A stretch of DNA of 34,519 nt from an uncultured Lachnospiraceae bacterium (GCA_947564735.1 CANOEC010000042.1:1-34519), one strand, 5' to 3'; shown: positions 16,792 through 24,579, numbered from the stretch's first letter. Translations and numbers: made by a program. Notes: generated from the letters alone by a model not told the origin.

Positions 16792-17661
16792 ATGAGTCCA
16801 TTTGAACGTAAATTTGGAAAATATGCGATTAAGAATCTGTCTTTTGTGCTGGTTCTCTGCTATGCCGTGGGTTATCTGCTGCAGATGCTTAATCCGATGC
16901 TGCTTGTTTATCTGATGCTTGACCCCTATGAAATTTTGCACGGACAGGTCTGGAGACTGGTTACATGGATTATGATTCCGCCTTCTGGCGGCAATATTTT
17001 CTTTACGCTGCTGATGCTGTATTTCTATTGTTCCATCGGTACGACGTTAGAGAGGACATGGGGAACGTACAGATATAACGTTTATCTGTTTCAAGGAATG
17101 ATTTTTACTGTTTTAGGCAGCTTCCTGCTGTTGGGATATCATTATCTTTTCCACGGAGACAGCATTGAGGCATTGGGAGCATTTAATTATTTTTATGCCT
17201 TCAACGGGACGTGGATGGCGTTCAGCACATATTATATCAATATGTCTATCTTCCTTGCCTTTGCCGCGACGTTTCCGGATGTACAAGTGCTTCTCATGTT
17301 TATCATTCCCATCAAGGTCAAGTGGCTTGGTATTATTTATGGCGTCATGCTTGTATTTGAATTTTTGCAGTATGGAGTAGACGGCAAGTTTGCCATTGCG
17401 GCGTCGCTGCTCAATTTCGTCGTATTTTTCTTAACGTCGCGCAATATGATGCATCTGAATCCCAAACAGATTCACAGACGACAGGAGTTTAAGCGGGATG
17501 TGCGCAGGAACACCGGCGTTACAAAGCACAAATGTGCAATTTGCGGCAGAACGGAAGTGGACAGCCCGAATCTGCAGTTCAGATTCTGTTCTAAGTGCGA
17601 TGGGAATTATGAATATTGTGAGGAGCATTTATATACGCATACGCATATCAAGAGGACATGA
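16792..17661 (+). CDS. Rhomboid-like membrane protein with Cys-rich C-terminal tail, probable pseudoprotease
   Basis: This 289-residue protein has about six hydrophobic helices (first at 14-32) with a rhomboid-type layout: WRLVTW at 54-59 after a short amphipathic stretch and GTTLERTWG at 83-91, which is where rhomboids place their L1/TM2 signature. I find no GxSG serine motif in the expected fourth helix (NGTWMAFSTYYINMS) and no matching catalytic His, so proteolysis is unlikely and a derlin-like or scaffold role is more plausible. The cytosolic tail (220-289) is basic and ends in a zinc-ribbon-like set: Cys248, 251, 266, 269, 276 and His279. ATG 16792 and ATG 16780 are both possible starts (AAAGGA is 13 or 1 bases away). 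It is first in a run with the sigma-like gene. Confidence 0.75.
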   Translation: MSPFERKFGKYAIKNLSFVLVLCYAVGYLLQMLNPMLLVYLMLDPYEILHGQVWRLVTWIMIPPSGGNIFFTLLMLYFYCSIGTTLERTWGTYRYNVYLFQGMIFTVLGSFLLLGYHYLFHGDSIEALGAFNYFYAFNGTWMAFSTYYINMSIFLAFAATFPDVQVLLMFIIPIKVKWLGIIYGVMLVFEFLQYGVDGKFAIAASLLNFVVFFLTSRNMMHLNPKQIHRRQEFKRDVRRNTGVTKHKCAICGRTEVDSPNLQFRFCSKCDGNYEYCEEHLYTHTHIKRT

Positions 17662-17664
17662 AGA

Positions 17665-17755
17665 GGACATGAAGCTGCACTAAAACTGTAAAAGACACAG
17701 TTTAAGAGCAGCTAAGTCATGTCCGGAAGAATGTTGCTTGCGCGTCCATTCTTCC
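17665..17755 (+). other. Extended two-hairpin RNA structure between the rhomboid-like and sigma-like genes
   Basis: Three nested arms pair: GGACATGA (17665-17672) with TCATGTCC (17717-17724), AGCTGC (17673-17678) with GCAGCT (17708-17713), and AAACTGT (17683-17689) with ACAGTTT (17697-17703). A second hairpin, GGAAGAATG (17725-17733) with CATTCTTCC (17747-17755), abuts it. There is no T-tract, so this is not a standard terminator. An 11-base direct repeat (AAGAGGACATG) overlaps the upstream stop codon. Confidence 0.6.
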
Positions 17756-17794
17756 TAAGGAGCATAAAAAATAAAAATAATAGGGAACATATAT

Positions 17795-18535
17795 ATGAAT
17801 CGGGAAATTTTATTTGGAAAGACGCTGGAACAGGTGAAGAAGACTGCGAAGGAGCAGGGAAACTGTATTTCCAAAGAGCAGGTAGAGGCGGCGTTTTCGG
17901 AGCTTTCTCTGGGTGAGGAACAGCTTAATCTGGTCTATGAATATCTGCGCCGGCACAAAATCGGAATCGGGGAGCCGGTAGATTTGGATGAATATCTGGC
18001 GGACGAGGAGAAGGATTATCTGGACAACTATCTGACACAGCTCCATGGGCTGCCGGAGGTGTCTGAGGGAGAGCGGGAAGCAATCACGTTATCCGCCATG
18101 GCAGGGGATACGGATGCACAGGGCAGACTGACGGAGATTTATCTGCCAGAGGTTGCCGAGATTGCGAAGTTGTATGCCGGGCAGGGAGTTTATCTGGAAG
18201 ATTTGATCGGTGAGGGCAATGTGGCGCTGGCAATGGGGGTCACCATGCTTGGGGCGTTGGAGCGCGCATCCGAGGCGCAGGGAATGCTTGGCAGGATGAT
18301 GATGGATGCCATGGAAGAATATATTGCAGAAAATGCAAATGAGTCGAAGAAGGACAGGAGAATTGTCGAGAAAGTCAATAAGGTGGCGGATGCTGCCAGA
18401 GAATTGGCAGAGGAGCTTCACAGAAAAGTGACGGTGGAGGAATTGATGGAGGAATCCGGTTTTAGCCAAAAAGCGATAGAGGATGCCGTCCGTATGAGCG
18501 GCGGCAGGATAGAGGATCTGGAGGGAAAGGCTTAG
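17795..18535 (+). CDS. Sigma-70-like protein lacking DNA-recognition regions 2.3/2.4 and 4
   Basis: This 246-residue protein looks like the front half of a primary sigma factor. Residues about 12-58 resemble region 1.1, 72-112 region 1.2, and 113-150 regions 2.1-2.2 (LPEVAEIAKLYAGQGVYLED, then LIGEGNVALAMGV), the part that contacts the beta-prime coiled coil of RNA polymerase. The aromatic region 2.3/2.4 that melts and reads the -10 box is replaced by an Ala/Met/Glu-rich helix (157-180) with no tryptophan. A region-3-like helix-turn-helix (about 194-237) follows, and region 4 is absent. Inference: it may bind core polymerase without directing normal promoter recognition. The start has only a weak GGGAA site. 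It lies 133 bases after the rhomboid-like gene with no obvious promoter between. Confidence 0.75.
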   Translation: MNREILFGKTLEQVKKTAKEQGNCISKEQVEAAFSELSLGEEQLNLVYEYLRRHKIGIGEPVDLDEYLADEEKDYLDNYLTQLHGLPEVSEGEREAITLSAMAGDTDAQGRLTEIYLPEVAEIAKLYAGQGVYLEDLIGEGNVALAMGVTMLGALERASEAQGMLGRMMMDAMEEYIAENANESKKDRRIVEKVNKVADAARELAEELHRKVTVEELMEESGFSQKAIEDAVRMSGGRIEDLEGKA

Positions 18536-18544
18536 GGGATAACA

Positions 18545-18967
18545 GTGGATTATCAGGATAATGATTTTAAATATTTTATGCAGGATACGAGTTACGCCTA
18601 TCTTGGCGCGAGATACAGCTATGCGGAAATCATGGAACAGGAGATGGTTTCTTTTAAATACAAATGTATTGTGGAACATTATATTTTAAAAGATACCGAT
18701 CCGGAGACAACGCTGGAAAGTCAGTTGTATTATATGACTCCGGATCAGTTTTCGTATAGGACATATACGAAGCTTAAGGCAAAAGTGAAAGTCAGCATGA
18801 TGGTCCAGAAGAAAACCATGTTTGGCAGACAGAAGGTTGTTTATGCGAATAAAGTGCTGAAGCTGGAAGAACTGGTACAGATGAATCTTGCAAAAAAGAA
18901 ACAGTGCGGAATGATTATACAGGAACTGATATTGTCGAAACTGGCGATTATGGCGTTTAACGTATGA
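18545..18967 (+). CDS. Unknown protein linked to the sigma-like gene
   Basis: This 140-residue soluble protein is not one I recognise. It is rich in Tyr, Met and Lys, with an N-terminal acidic/aromatic part (MDYQDNDFKYFMQDTSYAYL) and a basic C-terminal half (about 76-120) carrying the word KAKVKVSMMVQKK. It starts with GTG, six bases after GGGG, nine bases beyond the sigma-like stop, so the two genes are almost certainly co-transcribed. No signal peptide or membrane helix is evident. Being tied to a sigma-like protein suggests a role with it (partner, modulator or shared regulon), but that is inference from position only. Confidence 0.7.
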   Translation: MDYQDNDFKYFMQDTSYAYLGARYSYAEIMEQEMVSFKYKCIVEHYILKDTDPETTLESQLYYMTPDQFSYRTYTKLKAKVKVSMMVQKKTMFGRQKVVYANKVLKLEELVQMNLAKKKQCGMIIQELILSKLAIMAFNV

Positions 18968-19109
18968 TTTGGCAGAGAGATGTTGAAAAGCGCGATAAAT
19001 AACAGTAGATAATCTGAAAATCGACTTGCCTATCGCACAATTATCTGTTAAACTGACATTGTCAGACAGCAACAGTGGCAAACTGACAGTAAATAAATTA
19101 CTTTTTAAG

Positions 19110-19138
19110 AAATATATTTTATTTATTAAAATATATTT
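19110..19138. other. AT-only perfect inverted repeat
   Basis: Two 12-base arms (19110-19121 and 19127-19138) made only of A and T pair perfectly around TTTAT. This could be a cruciform, a protein-binding site or part of an RNA; it is too weak thermodynamically to be a strong terminator. Confidence 0.6.
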
Positions 19139-19162
19139 AATGTAAAATTCCCTTTTTACATG

Positions 19163-19205
19163 GAGCGGGCAAAGAGTAGTCGACGACTCTTTGCCCGTTC
19201 TTTTT
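19163..19205 (+). terminator. Strong intrinsic terminator
   Basis: A 15-pair GC-rich stem (19163-19177 with 19186-19200, one G-U) with an 8-base loop containing GTCGAC, followed by TTTTT. It terminates the rhomboid-like/sigma-like/unknown transcript or a separate short RNA. Confidence 0.88.
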
Positions 19206-19206
19206 A

Positions 19207-19354
19207 TGGCATAGGAAGATGCGCCAAAGAGTGGAAGAACCGAAGGTTCTTCCGAACAAAATGCCGAAGGCATTTTGTTCTGATGTAGGAAATTGCGACA
19301 AAGCGTGGAAGAACCGAAGGTTCTTCCGAACATAATGCCGAAGGCATTTTGTTC
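19207..19354. repeat. Double GAA-loop hairpin repeat, copies 2 and 3 in tandem
   Basis: Two units of 74 bases lie head to tail. Copy 2 has stems 19233-19241 with 19245-19253 and 19254-19265 with 19269-19280. Copy 3 has stems 19307-19315 with 19319-19327 and 19328-19339 with 19343-19354, the last with one T-T mismatch. All four loops are GAA. Each unit starts with a leader containing TAGGAA. Copy 2 begins at the T-tract of the terminator at 19163, and copy 3 ends one base before the -35 box of the next promoter. Confidence 0.88.
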
Positions 19355-19355
19355 T

Positions 19356-19384
19356 TTGCTAAGTTTCAAGAACCGTGGTATACT
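19356..19384 (+). promoter_or_regulatory. Predicted promoter for the M16C peptidase gene
   Basis: TTGCTA (19356-19361) and TATACT (19379-19384) are 17 bases apart. The -35 box directly abuts the last hairpin of the repeat. Confidence 0.6.
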
Positions 19385-19429
19385 ATATGCTAAATTGGTA
19401 AATGAGCAGGAAAGGAGTATGTACGGTCA

Positions 19430-22351
19430 ATGCAGATAGAACAATTACGTGCTTACACATTATTGGAGAAGAGAGAAATTAAGGAACTGAATTCCATCAG
19501 TTATTTGTTAAAGCATAATAAAACGGGGGCGAGAGTTGCGCTTTTGTCGAATGACGATGATAACAAAGTGTTCTATATCGGGTTTCGGACACCGCCAAAG
19601 GACAGCACGGGAGTGGCGCATATTGTGGAACATACCGTACTGTGCGGCTCGGATAAATATCCCGTCAAGGATCCGTTTATTGAACTGGCAAAGGGGTCGC
19701 TCAATACATTTCTGAATGCGATGACTTATCCGGATAAGACGGTATATCCTGTTGCAAGCTGCAATGACAAGGATTTTCAGAATCTGATGGACGTTTATCT
19801 GGATGCGGTCTTTCATCCAAATATTTACCATGAGGAGAAAATTTTTAAGCAGGAAGGCTGGCATTATGAGATGGAAAATGCCGGGGATGCGCTTACAATC
19901 AATGGCGTTGTTTACAGCGAAATGAAGGGAGCTTATTCTTCTCCGGATGATGTACTGTGGAGAGAGATTATGAATTCTCTCTATCCGCATACCGCTTATT
20001 CCGTAGAATCCGGCGGTGATCCGGATGTGATTCCGTCTCTTACTTATGAAGAGTTTCTTGCGTTCCATCAGAAATATTATCATCCGTCCAACAGTTATAT
20101 TTATCTGTACGGGGATATGGATATGGCAGAGAAATTACAGTATATTGATGAGGAGTATCTGTCTAAGTATGATGCGCTTGCAGTAGATTCGATGCTGGCG
20201 ACGGAGCCTGCGTTTGAGGAGACCCTGACGGTGGAGCGTGAGTACCCGATTATGGAGAGTGAATCGGAGCAGGATAATACCTATCTGGCATACAACATTT
20301 CGCTGGGCGTACAGCCGGACAGAAAGTTCTGTTATGCATTTTCGACGCTTGTGGACGTGCTATGTATGGTGCCGGGGGCACCGGTCAAGCAGGCGCTTCT
20401 GGACGCCGGAATCGGTACGGATTTGAACTGCGCCTATGATACCGGCGTGAAACAGCCTTATTTTTCCATAGTGGCGAAAAATGCCAACGCAGAACAAAAA
20501 GATGAGTTTGTCCGCATTGTGGAAGAAACTTTGGAGAAATTGTCGAAAGAGGGATTGGATAAGAAGGCAATCAAGGCAAATTTAAATAACAGTGAGTTTA
20601 AGTATAGAGAGGCGGATTTCGGCTCTTATCCGAAGGGACTCATGTATGGTCTGCAAATGCTGGAAACATGGCTGTATGACGATACGAAACCTTTTACCAA
20701 CGTGGAACTGCTGGAAACTTATCGGGAGTTGAAGCAGGCGGTGGACACTGCATATTATGAGGAGCTAATCCGTGATTATCTGGTGCACAATACACATAAA
20801 AGCGTGGTGGTGGTGAAACCGGTCAAGGGACTTACCGGCAGGAAGGAAAAACAGCTGGCAGAGAAACTGGCAGAAAAGAAGTCTGCTATGGGCAGTGAGG
20901 AAATCGAGCGGATTGTAAGGGAGACGGAGGAATTAAAGCAATATCAGGAGGAGCCAAGCAGCAAAGAGGCTTTGGAGAGGATTCCGCTTCTGTCCAGAGC
21001 CGATATGAAAAAAGAGGCGGCGCCTTACTATAATGAAGAGAAAAAAGTAGATGATACGGTACTGCTGTATCATGATATTTTTACGAACGGCATCGGCTAT
21101 CTGCGCCTGATGTTTGATTTAAGGCAGGTTCCTGAAGAGCTATTTCCTTATGTGGGAATCCTGAAGACGATTCTCGGACTGGTGAGCACCGAAAATTACA
21201 GTTACAGCGAGCTGTATAACGAGATTAATATGCAGACAGGAGGTATTGCGCCGGCAGTCAACACGTATACGGATGCGAGAGATTTGTCGAAATATACGGC
21301 GACCCTTGACTTAAAGGTTAAAGTACTGTATGAGAATCTTTCGCAGGCATTTGAACTGGCGCAGGAAATATTGACCCGTTCCGACTATACCGACGAAAAG
21401 CGCCTCTATGAACTGGTTGCCGAGGCGCGTTCCTGCAAGCAGGCGGATATGATGTCTGCGGGTCATACATTGGCGGCGGGAAGAGCATTGTCCTATCTGT
21501 CGAAGCCTGCCGTGGTGCTGGAGCATATGAACGGGATTCCTTTTTATCAGTTTTTGGAAGACTTGGAGAAGAATTTTGATGACAGGAAAGAGGGGCTGAT
21601 TCAGAATCTGCAGAGCGTTGTCCGTTATATTTTCCGCCCGGAGAACCTTCTGGTGGATTACACGGCGCAAAAAGAAGGCTTAAGCGGAATGGAAACGTTG
21701 ATACGGAAGCTGAAGGACAGTCTGTACACGGAACCGGTTGCAAAAGCAGGATATGACCCTTCTCCCGTAAAGAAAAACGAGGGCTTTATGACTTCGGCAC
21801 AGATACAGTATGTGTGCCGTGCTGGAAATTTTGAGGCAAAGGGACTGCCGTATAACGGCGCGCTCAAAGTGCTGCGCGTCATGATGGGATATGATTATCT
21901 CTGGACGCAGGTGCGCGTGAAGGGCGGCGCATACGGGTGCATGTGCAGTTTTGGCAGGTCTGGCGAGAGTTATTTCGTTTCCTATAGGGATCCGAATCTT
22001 AAGAATACAATTGACGTCTACGAGAATGCGGCGGATTATATCGAGCATTTTGAGGCGGACGAGAGAACCATGACCCAGTATATTATCGGTGCGATAAGCG
22101 AGATGGATATGCCGATGACGCCCGCCATGAAGGGAACCTATTCGCTCACCGGTTATATGACGCACTATCCCATTGAGAAGGTGCAGAAGAACAGGGATGA
22201 ACTGCTTGCGGCGGACGCGGATACGATACGCGGACTTGCCAGATATATCCGGGCTTTTATGGATGCGGATTGTCTGTGCGTGGTGGGAAATGAGGAAAAC
22301 ATCAAGGCAAACAGTGAATTGTTCGGTAAAACAGAGTATCTTTTTCATTAA
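19430..22351 (+). CDS. M16C zinc metallopeptidase (presequence protease/PreP-like)
   Basis: This 973-residue protein belongs to the pitrilysin/insulinase superfamily, subfamily M16C. The inverted zinc motif HIVEH supplies His64, catalytic Glu67 and His68, and Glu164 in VYSEMKGAYSS is the third zinc ligand. Length and the four-domain clam-shell plan (two halves joined by a hinge near 480-540, rich in Glu and Lys) match PreP, which degrades short unstructured peptides inside a closed chamber. There is no signal peptide, so it should act in the cytosol, perhaps clearing peptides left by other proteases. It has its own promoter and AAAGGAG, although 12 bases from the ATG. The GGAYG motif near 830 of the C-terminal half is also family-typical. 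Confidence 0.93.
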   Translation: MQIEQLRAYTLLEKREIKELNSISYLLKHNKTGARVALLSNDDDNKVFYIGFRTPPKDSTGVAHIVEHTVLCGSDKYPVKDPFIELAKGSLNTFLNAMTYPDKTVYPVASCNDKDFQNLMDVYLDAVFHPNIYHEEKIFKQEGWHYEMENAGDALTINGVVYSEMKGAYSSPDDVLWREIMNSLYPHTAYSVESGGDPDVIPSLTYEEFLAFHQKYYHPSNSYIYLYGDMDMAEKLQYIDEEYLSKYDALAVDSMLATEPAFEETLTVEREYPIMESESEQDNTYLAYNISLGVQPDRKFCYAFSTLVDVLCMVPGAPVKQALLDAGIGTDLNCAYDTGVKQPYFSIVAKNANAEQKDEFVRIVEETLEKLSKEGLDKKAIKANLNNSEFKYREADFGSYPKGLMYGLQMLETWLYDDTKPFTNVELLETYRELKQAVDTAYYEELIRDYLVHNTHKSVVVVKPVKGLTGRKEKQLAEKLAEKKSAMGSEEIERIVRETEELKQYQEEPSSKEALERIPLLSRADMKKEAAPYYNEEKKVDDTVLLYHDIFTNGIGYLRLMFDLRQVPEELFPYVGILKTILGLVSTENYSYSELYNEINMQTGGIAPAVNTYTDARDLSKYTATLDLKVKVLYENLSQAFELAQEILTRSDYTDEKRLYELVAEARSCKQADMMSAGHTLAAGRALSYLSKPAVVLEHMNGIPFYQFLEDLEKNFDDRKEGLIQNLQSVVRYIFRPENLLVDYTAQKEGLSGMETLIRKLKDSLYTEPVAKAGYDPSPVKKNEGFMTSAQIQYVCRAGNFEAKGLPYNGALKVLRVMMGYDYLWTQVRVKGGAYGCMCSFGRSGESYFVSYRDPNLKNTIDVYENAADYIEHFEADERTMTQYIIGAISEMDMPMTPAMKGTYSLTGYMTHYPIEKVQKNRDELLAADADTIRGLARYIRAFMDADCLCVVGNEENIKANSELFGKTEYLFH

Positions 22352-22448
22352 ATCGGAGAATTGGGCAGACAGCGATAAATTTAAAAAATACGGGCAACTT
22401 TTTATCATTATGAAAGGTATTCTAAGTAGAAGCAGTTGTGCTGCTGTT

Positions 22449-22476
22449 TTGCGGCATATATGAAAGCAATGATAAT
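22449..22476 (+). promoter_or_regulatory. Possible promoter for the DUF4349 gene
   Basis: TTGCGG (22449-22454) and GATAAT (22471-22476), 16 bases apart, about 40 bases before the start. Weak -35 box. Confidence 0.35.
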
Positions 22477-22515
22477 GCAATGAAACAGCAGCGGTTTCAT
22501 AATGGAGGAGACGAT

Positions 22516-23643
22516 ATGAAAAAGGGACAATTTATCAGAACAATATTCATGACAGGTGTGGCAGTGTCATTGCTTACCGGCTGTGGCGGCTCGACAAGCC
22601 AATCTGAGTCAGCGGTGATGGAGTCTGCTTATGATTCTGCGGGCTATGACGGAGGCGGCTATGCCTTAACTAATGCTGCGGCTGGCGAAGTGATGGAAGA
22701 GGAGTATGCGTATGATGATGCTGCGGTGGAAGAGGCAACAGAAGTCCAGACGCAGGAAGTTCCGGATGCTCTGGCTGGCAGAAAGCTGATTAAGAATGTG
22801 AACTTAAGTGTGGAGACGGAGCAGTTTGATGTGCTCATGCCGAATCTTGAAAAACAGGTGACCGTACTCGGCGGCTACATAGAAGATATGTCCAGCTACA
22901 ATCGGAACGACCATTATTCTTCCGATTATGTGGGCACTAAATACCTGCGTTATGCCAGCATGACGGTGCGCATTCCGAAGGAGAATTTAGATGCTTTTTT
23001 GAATGAAGTGGGCGAGCAGTCTAATATTGTGAGCCGCTCTGAGAATGTGACGGATGTCACACTGCAATATGTTGACTTAGAGAGCCATAAGAAGGCGCTT
23101 ACCACGGAGCAGGACAGACTGATTGAGCTTTTGGAGCAGGCAGAGACGGTGGAAGATATCATTACGATTGAAGGCAGACTCTCGGAAGTACGTTACCAGC
23201 TTGAGAGCATGGAATCCCAGCTTCGCACTTATGACAATAAGATTGATTACAGTACCGTGTATCTGAATATTGATGAGGTGGAGCGTTATACGCCAACGGA
23301 AGAAGTGACAACGGGTGAGCGTATCCGCAACGGATTTGCAGATAGTCTGAAAGGAGTCGGACGCGGCATCAGCAATTTCGCAATCTGGTTTGTGGTGAAC
23401 TTACCGTATCTGGTAGTCTGGGCTGTCATTATTGTCATTATCATATTGGTGGTAAGGGCTGTTATCAAAAAGATAGAAAAAAACAATGCGAAAAAGGCGG
23501 CTAAACGAATGAAGGTCAGTCCCTATCAAATGCAAGGTCCTTATCAGACGACAAATCCTTATCCGGTACAGAATGCTGATTCCGTACTGAATCCTTATCA
23601 GACGCCGGATATTGACAAAAAAACGGAACCCGATAAAGAATAA
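22516..23643 (+). CDS. DUF4349 lipoprotein with C-terminal membrane helix
   Basis: This 375-residue protein starts with a lipoprotein signal peptide (lipobox LLTGC, Cys23). A low-complexity Tyr/Ala/Asp/Glu segment (about 24-85) leads into a DUF4349 domain (about 88-285) that contains a coiled coil (about 185-240). One long hydrophobic helix (about 290-322) follows, then a basic stretch and a Pro/Tyr/Gln-rich tail with repeated PYQ words. DUF4349 proteins are envelope proteins of unknown role. With both a lipid anchor and a membrane helix, the DUF4349 domain would sit outside and the tail in the cytosol. GGAGGAG five bases before the ATG fixes the start; an in-frame upstream start at 22438 would bury the signal peptide. 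Confidence 0.88.
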   Translation: MKKGQFIRTIFMTGVAVSLLTGCGGSTSQSESAVMESAYDSAGYDGGGYALTNAAAGEVMEEEYAYDDAAVEEATEVQTQEVPDALAGRKLIKNVNLSVETEQFDVLMPNLEKQVTVLGGYIEDMSSYNRNDHYSSDYVGTKYLRYASMTVRIPKENLDAFLNEVGEQSNIVSRSENVTDVTLQYVDLESHKKALTTEQDRLIELLEQAETVEDIITIEGRLSEVRYQLESMESQLRTYDNKIDYSTVYLNIDEVERYTPTEEVTTGERIRNGFADSLKGVGRGISNFAIWFVVNLPYLVVWAVIIVIIILVVRAVIKKIEKNNAKKAAKRMKVSPYQMQGPYQTTNPYPVQNADSVLNPYQTPDIDKKTEPDKE

Positions 23644-23661
23644 TATTACGAAAGGATACCC

Positions 23662-24579
23662 ATGGAAAATAAAGCAGAGAACAAACAATTTAAGTCTGGT
23701 TTTGCTACGCTCATCGGCAGACCAAATGTGGGAAAATCCACATTGATGAATGCACTGATTGGACAAAAAATTGCCATCACGTCTAACAGACCACAGACGA
23801 CCAGAAACAAGATTCAGACCGTATATACCTGCGAGGAAGGGCAGATTGTGTTTCTGGATACGCCGGGCATCCATAAAGCAAAGAACAAACTGGGAACTTA
23901 TATGGTAAATGTGGCGGAGCGCACACTATCGGAAGTCGATGTGATTTTGTGGCTGGTGGAGCCGACAGATTACATCGGCGCGGGTGAGCAGCATATTATT
24001 GAACAGTTGAAGAAGACAAATACACCGGTCATACTTGTCATCAATAAGATTGATAAGGTAAAGAAAGAACTGATACTTACTTTTATTGACGCGTATCAAA
24101 GGCAGCTTGATTTTGCAGAGATCGTACCGGTCTCTGCGCTTAAGAAGGACGGACTTGACATACTGGTTGAGTGTATTTTGAAGTATCTGCCTTATGGGGA
24201 ACCTTTCTATGATGAGGATACGGTAACAGACCAGCCGATGCGGCAGATTGTGGCGGAGTTAATCAGAGAGAAAGCGCTTAAATGTCTTGAGGAGGAGGTC
24301 CCTCATGGCATTGCTGTTACGATTGAGCAGATGAAGTTTAAGAAACACATCGTCGATATTGAGGCAACCATTGTCTGTGAACGGGATTCACACAAAGGAA
24401 TCATTATCGGCAAGCAGGGGAGTATGCTTAAAAAAATCGGTTCCATGGCGCGACCGGACATTGAGGAACTGGTGGAACGACAGGTGAATTTAAAGCTTTG
24501 GGTAAAGGTTAAAAAAGATTGGAGAGACAGTGATTATCTGCTGAAAAATTTCGGGTATAATCCGAAAGAAACGGAATAG
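23662..24579 (+). CDS. era: GTPase Era
   Basis: This 305-residue GTPase assists 16S rRNA maturation and 30S subunit assembly. The G domain has G1 GRPNVGKST (19-27), G2 around PQTTRN, G3 DTPG and G4 NKID, followed by the Era-specific C-terminal KH domain with GIIIGKQGSMLKKIG that binds the 3' end of 16S rRNA. Length and motif order match Era exactly. AAAGGA lies upstream of ATG 23662. It follows the DUF4349 gene by 18 bases and is followed by a small ORF and recO, an order common in Firmicutes. Confidence 0.97.
   Translation: MENKAENKQFKSGFATLIGRPNVGKSTLMNALIGQKIAITSNRPQTTRNKIQTVYTCEEGQIVFLDTPGIHKAKNKLGTYMVNVAERTLSEVDVILWLVEPTDYIGAGEQHIIEQLKKTNTPVILVINKIDKVKKELILTFIDAYQRQLDFAEIVPVSALKKDGLDILVECILKYLPYGEPFYDEDTVTDQPMRQIVAELIREKALKCLEEEVPHGIAVTIEQMKFKKHIVDIEATIVCERDSHKGIIIGKQGSMLKKIGSMARPDIEELVERQVNLKLWVKVKKDWRDSDYLLKNFGYNPKETE

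Larger units (their letters stand above)
18968..19429. other. Intergenic region of 462 bases: hairpins, terminator, repeats, promoter
   Basis: No convincing ORF. In order it holds a possible promoter (TTGCCT 19026, TAAACT 19049, 17 apart), a small CTGAC/GTCAG hairpin near 19053-19065, an AT-only perfect hairpin (19110-19138), a short TGTAAAA/TTTTACA hairpin (19141-19160), a strong terminator (19163-19205), two tandem double-hairpin repeats (19207-19354) and the promoter of the peptidase gene. The segment from about 19060 to the terminator could be a short untranslated RNA of about 145 bases, or simply the 3' end of the upstream mRNA. Confidence 0.6.

Noticed and set aside
19207-19354. CRISPR array
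   Set aside because: There are only two adjacent units, each with internal hairpin pairs and no unique spacers of constant length.
18686-19369. 227-codon minus-strand frame running from the unknown gene through the intergenic repeats
   Set aside because: Its N-terminal part is a translation of the tandem hairpin repeats and terminator and contains internal duplication from them; the rest is antisense to 18545-18967.
21680-22480. 266-codon minus-strand frame opposite the M16C peptidase
   Set aside because: Shadow of a strongly recognised gene; Cys/His/Ile-rich composition without motifs.
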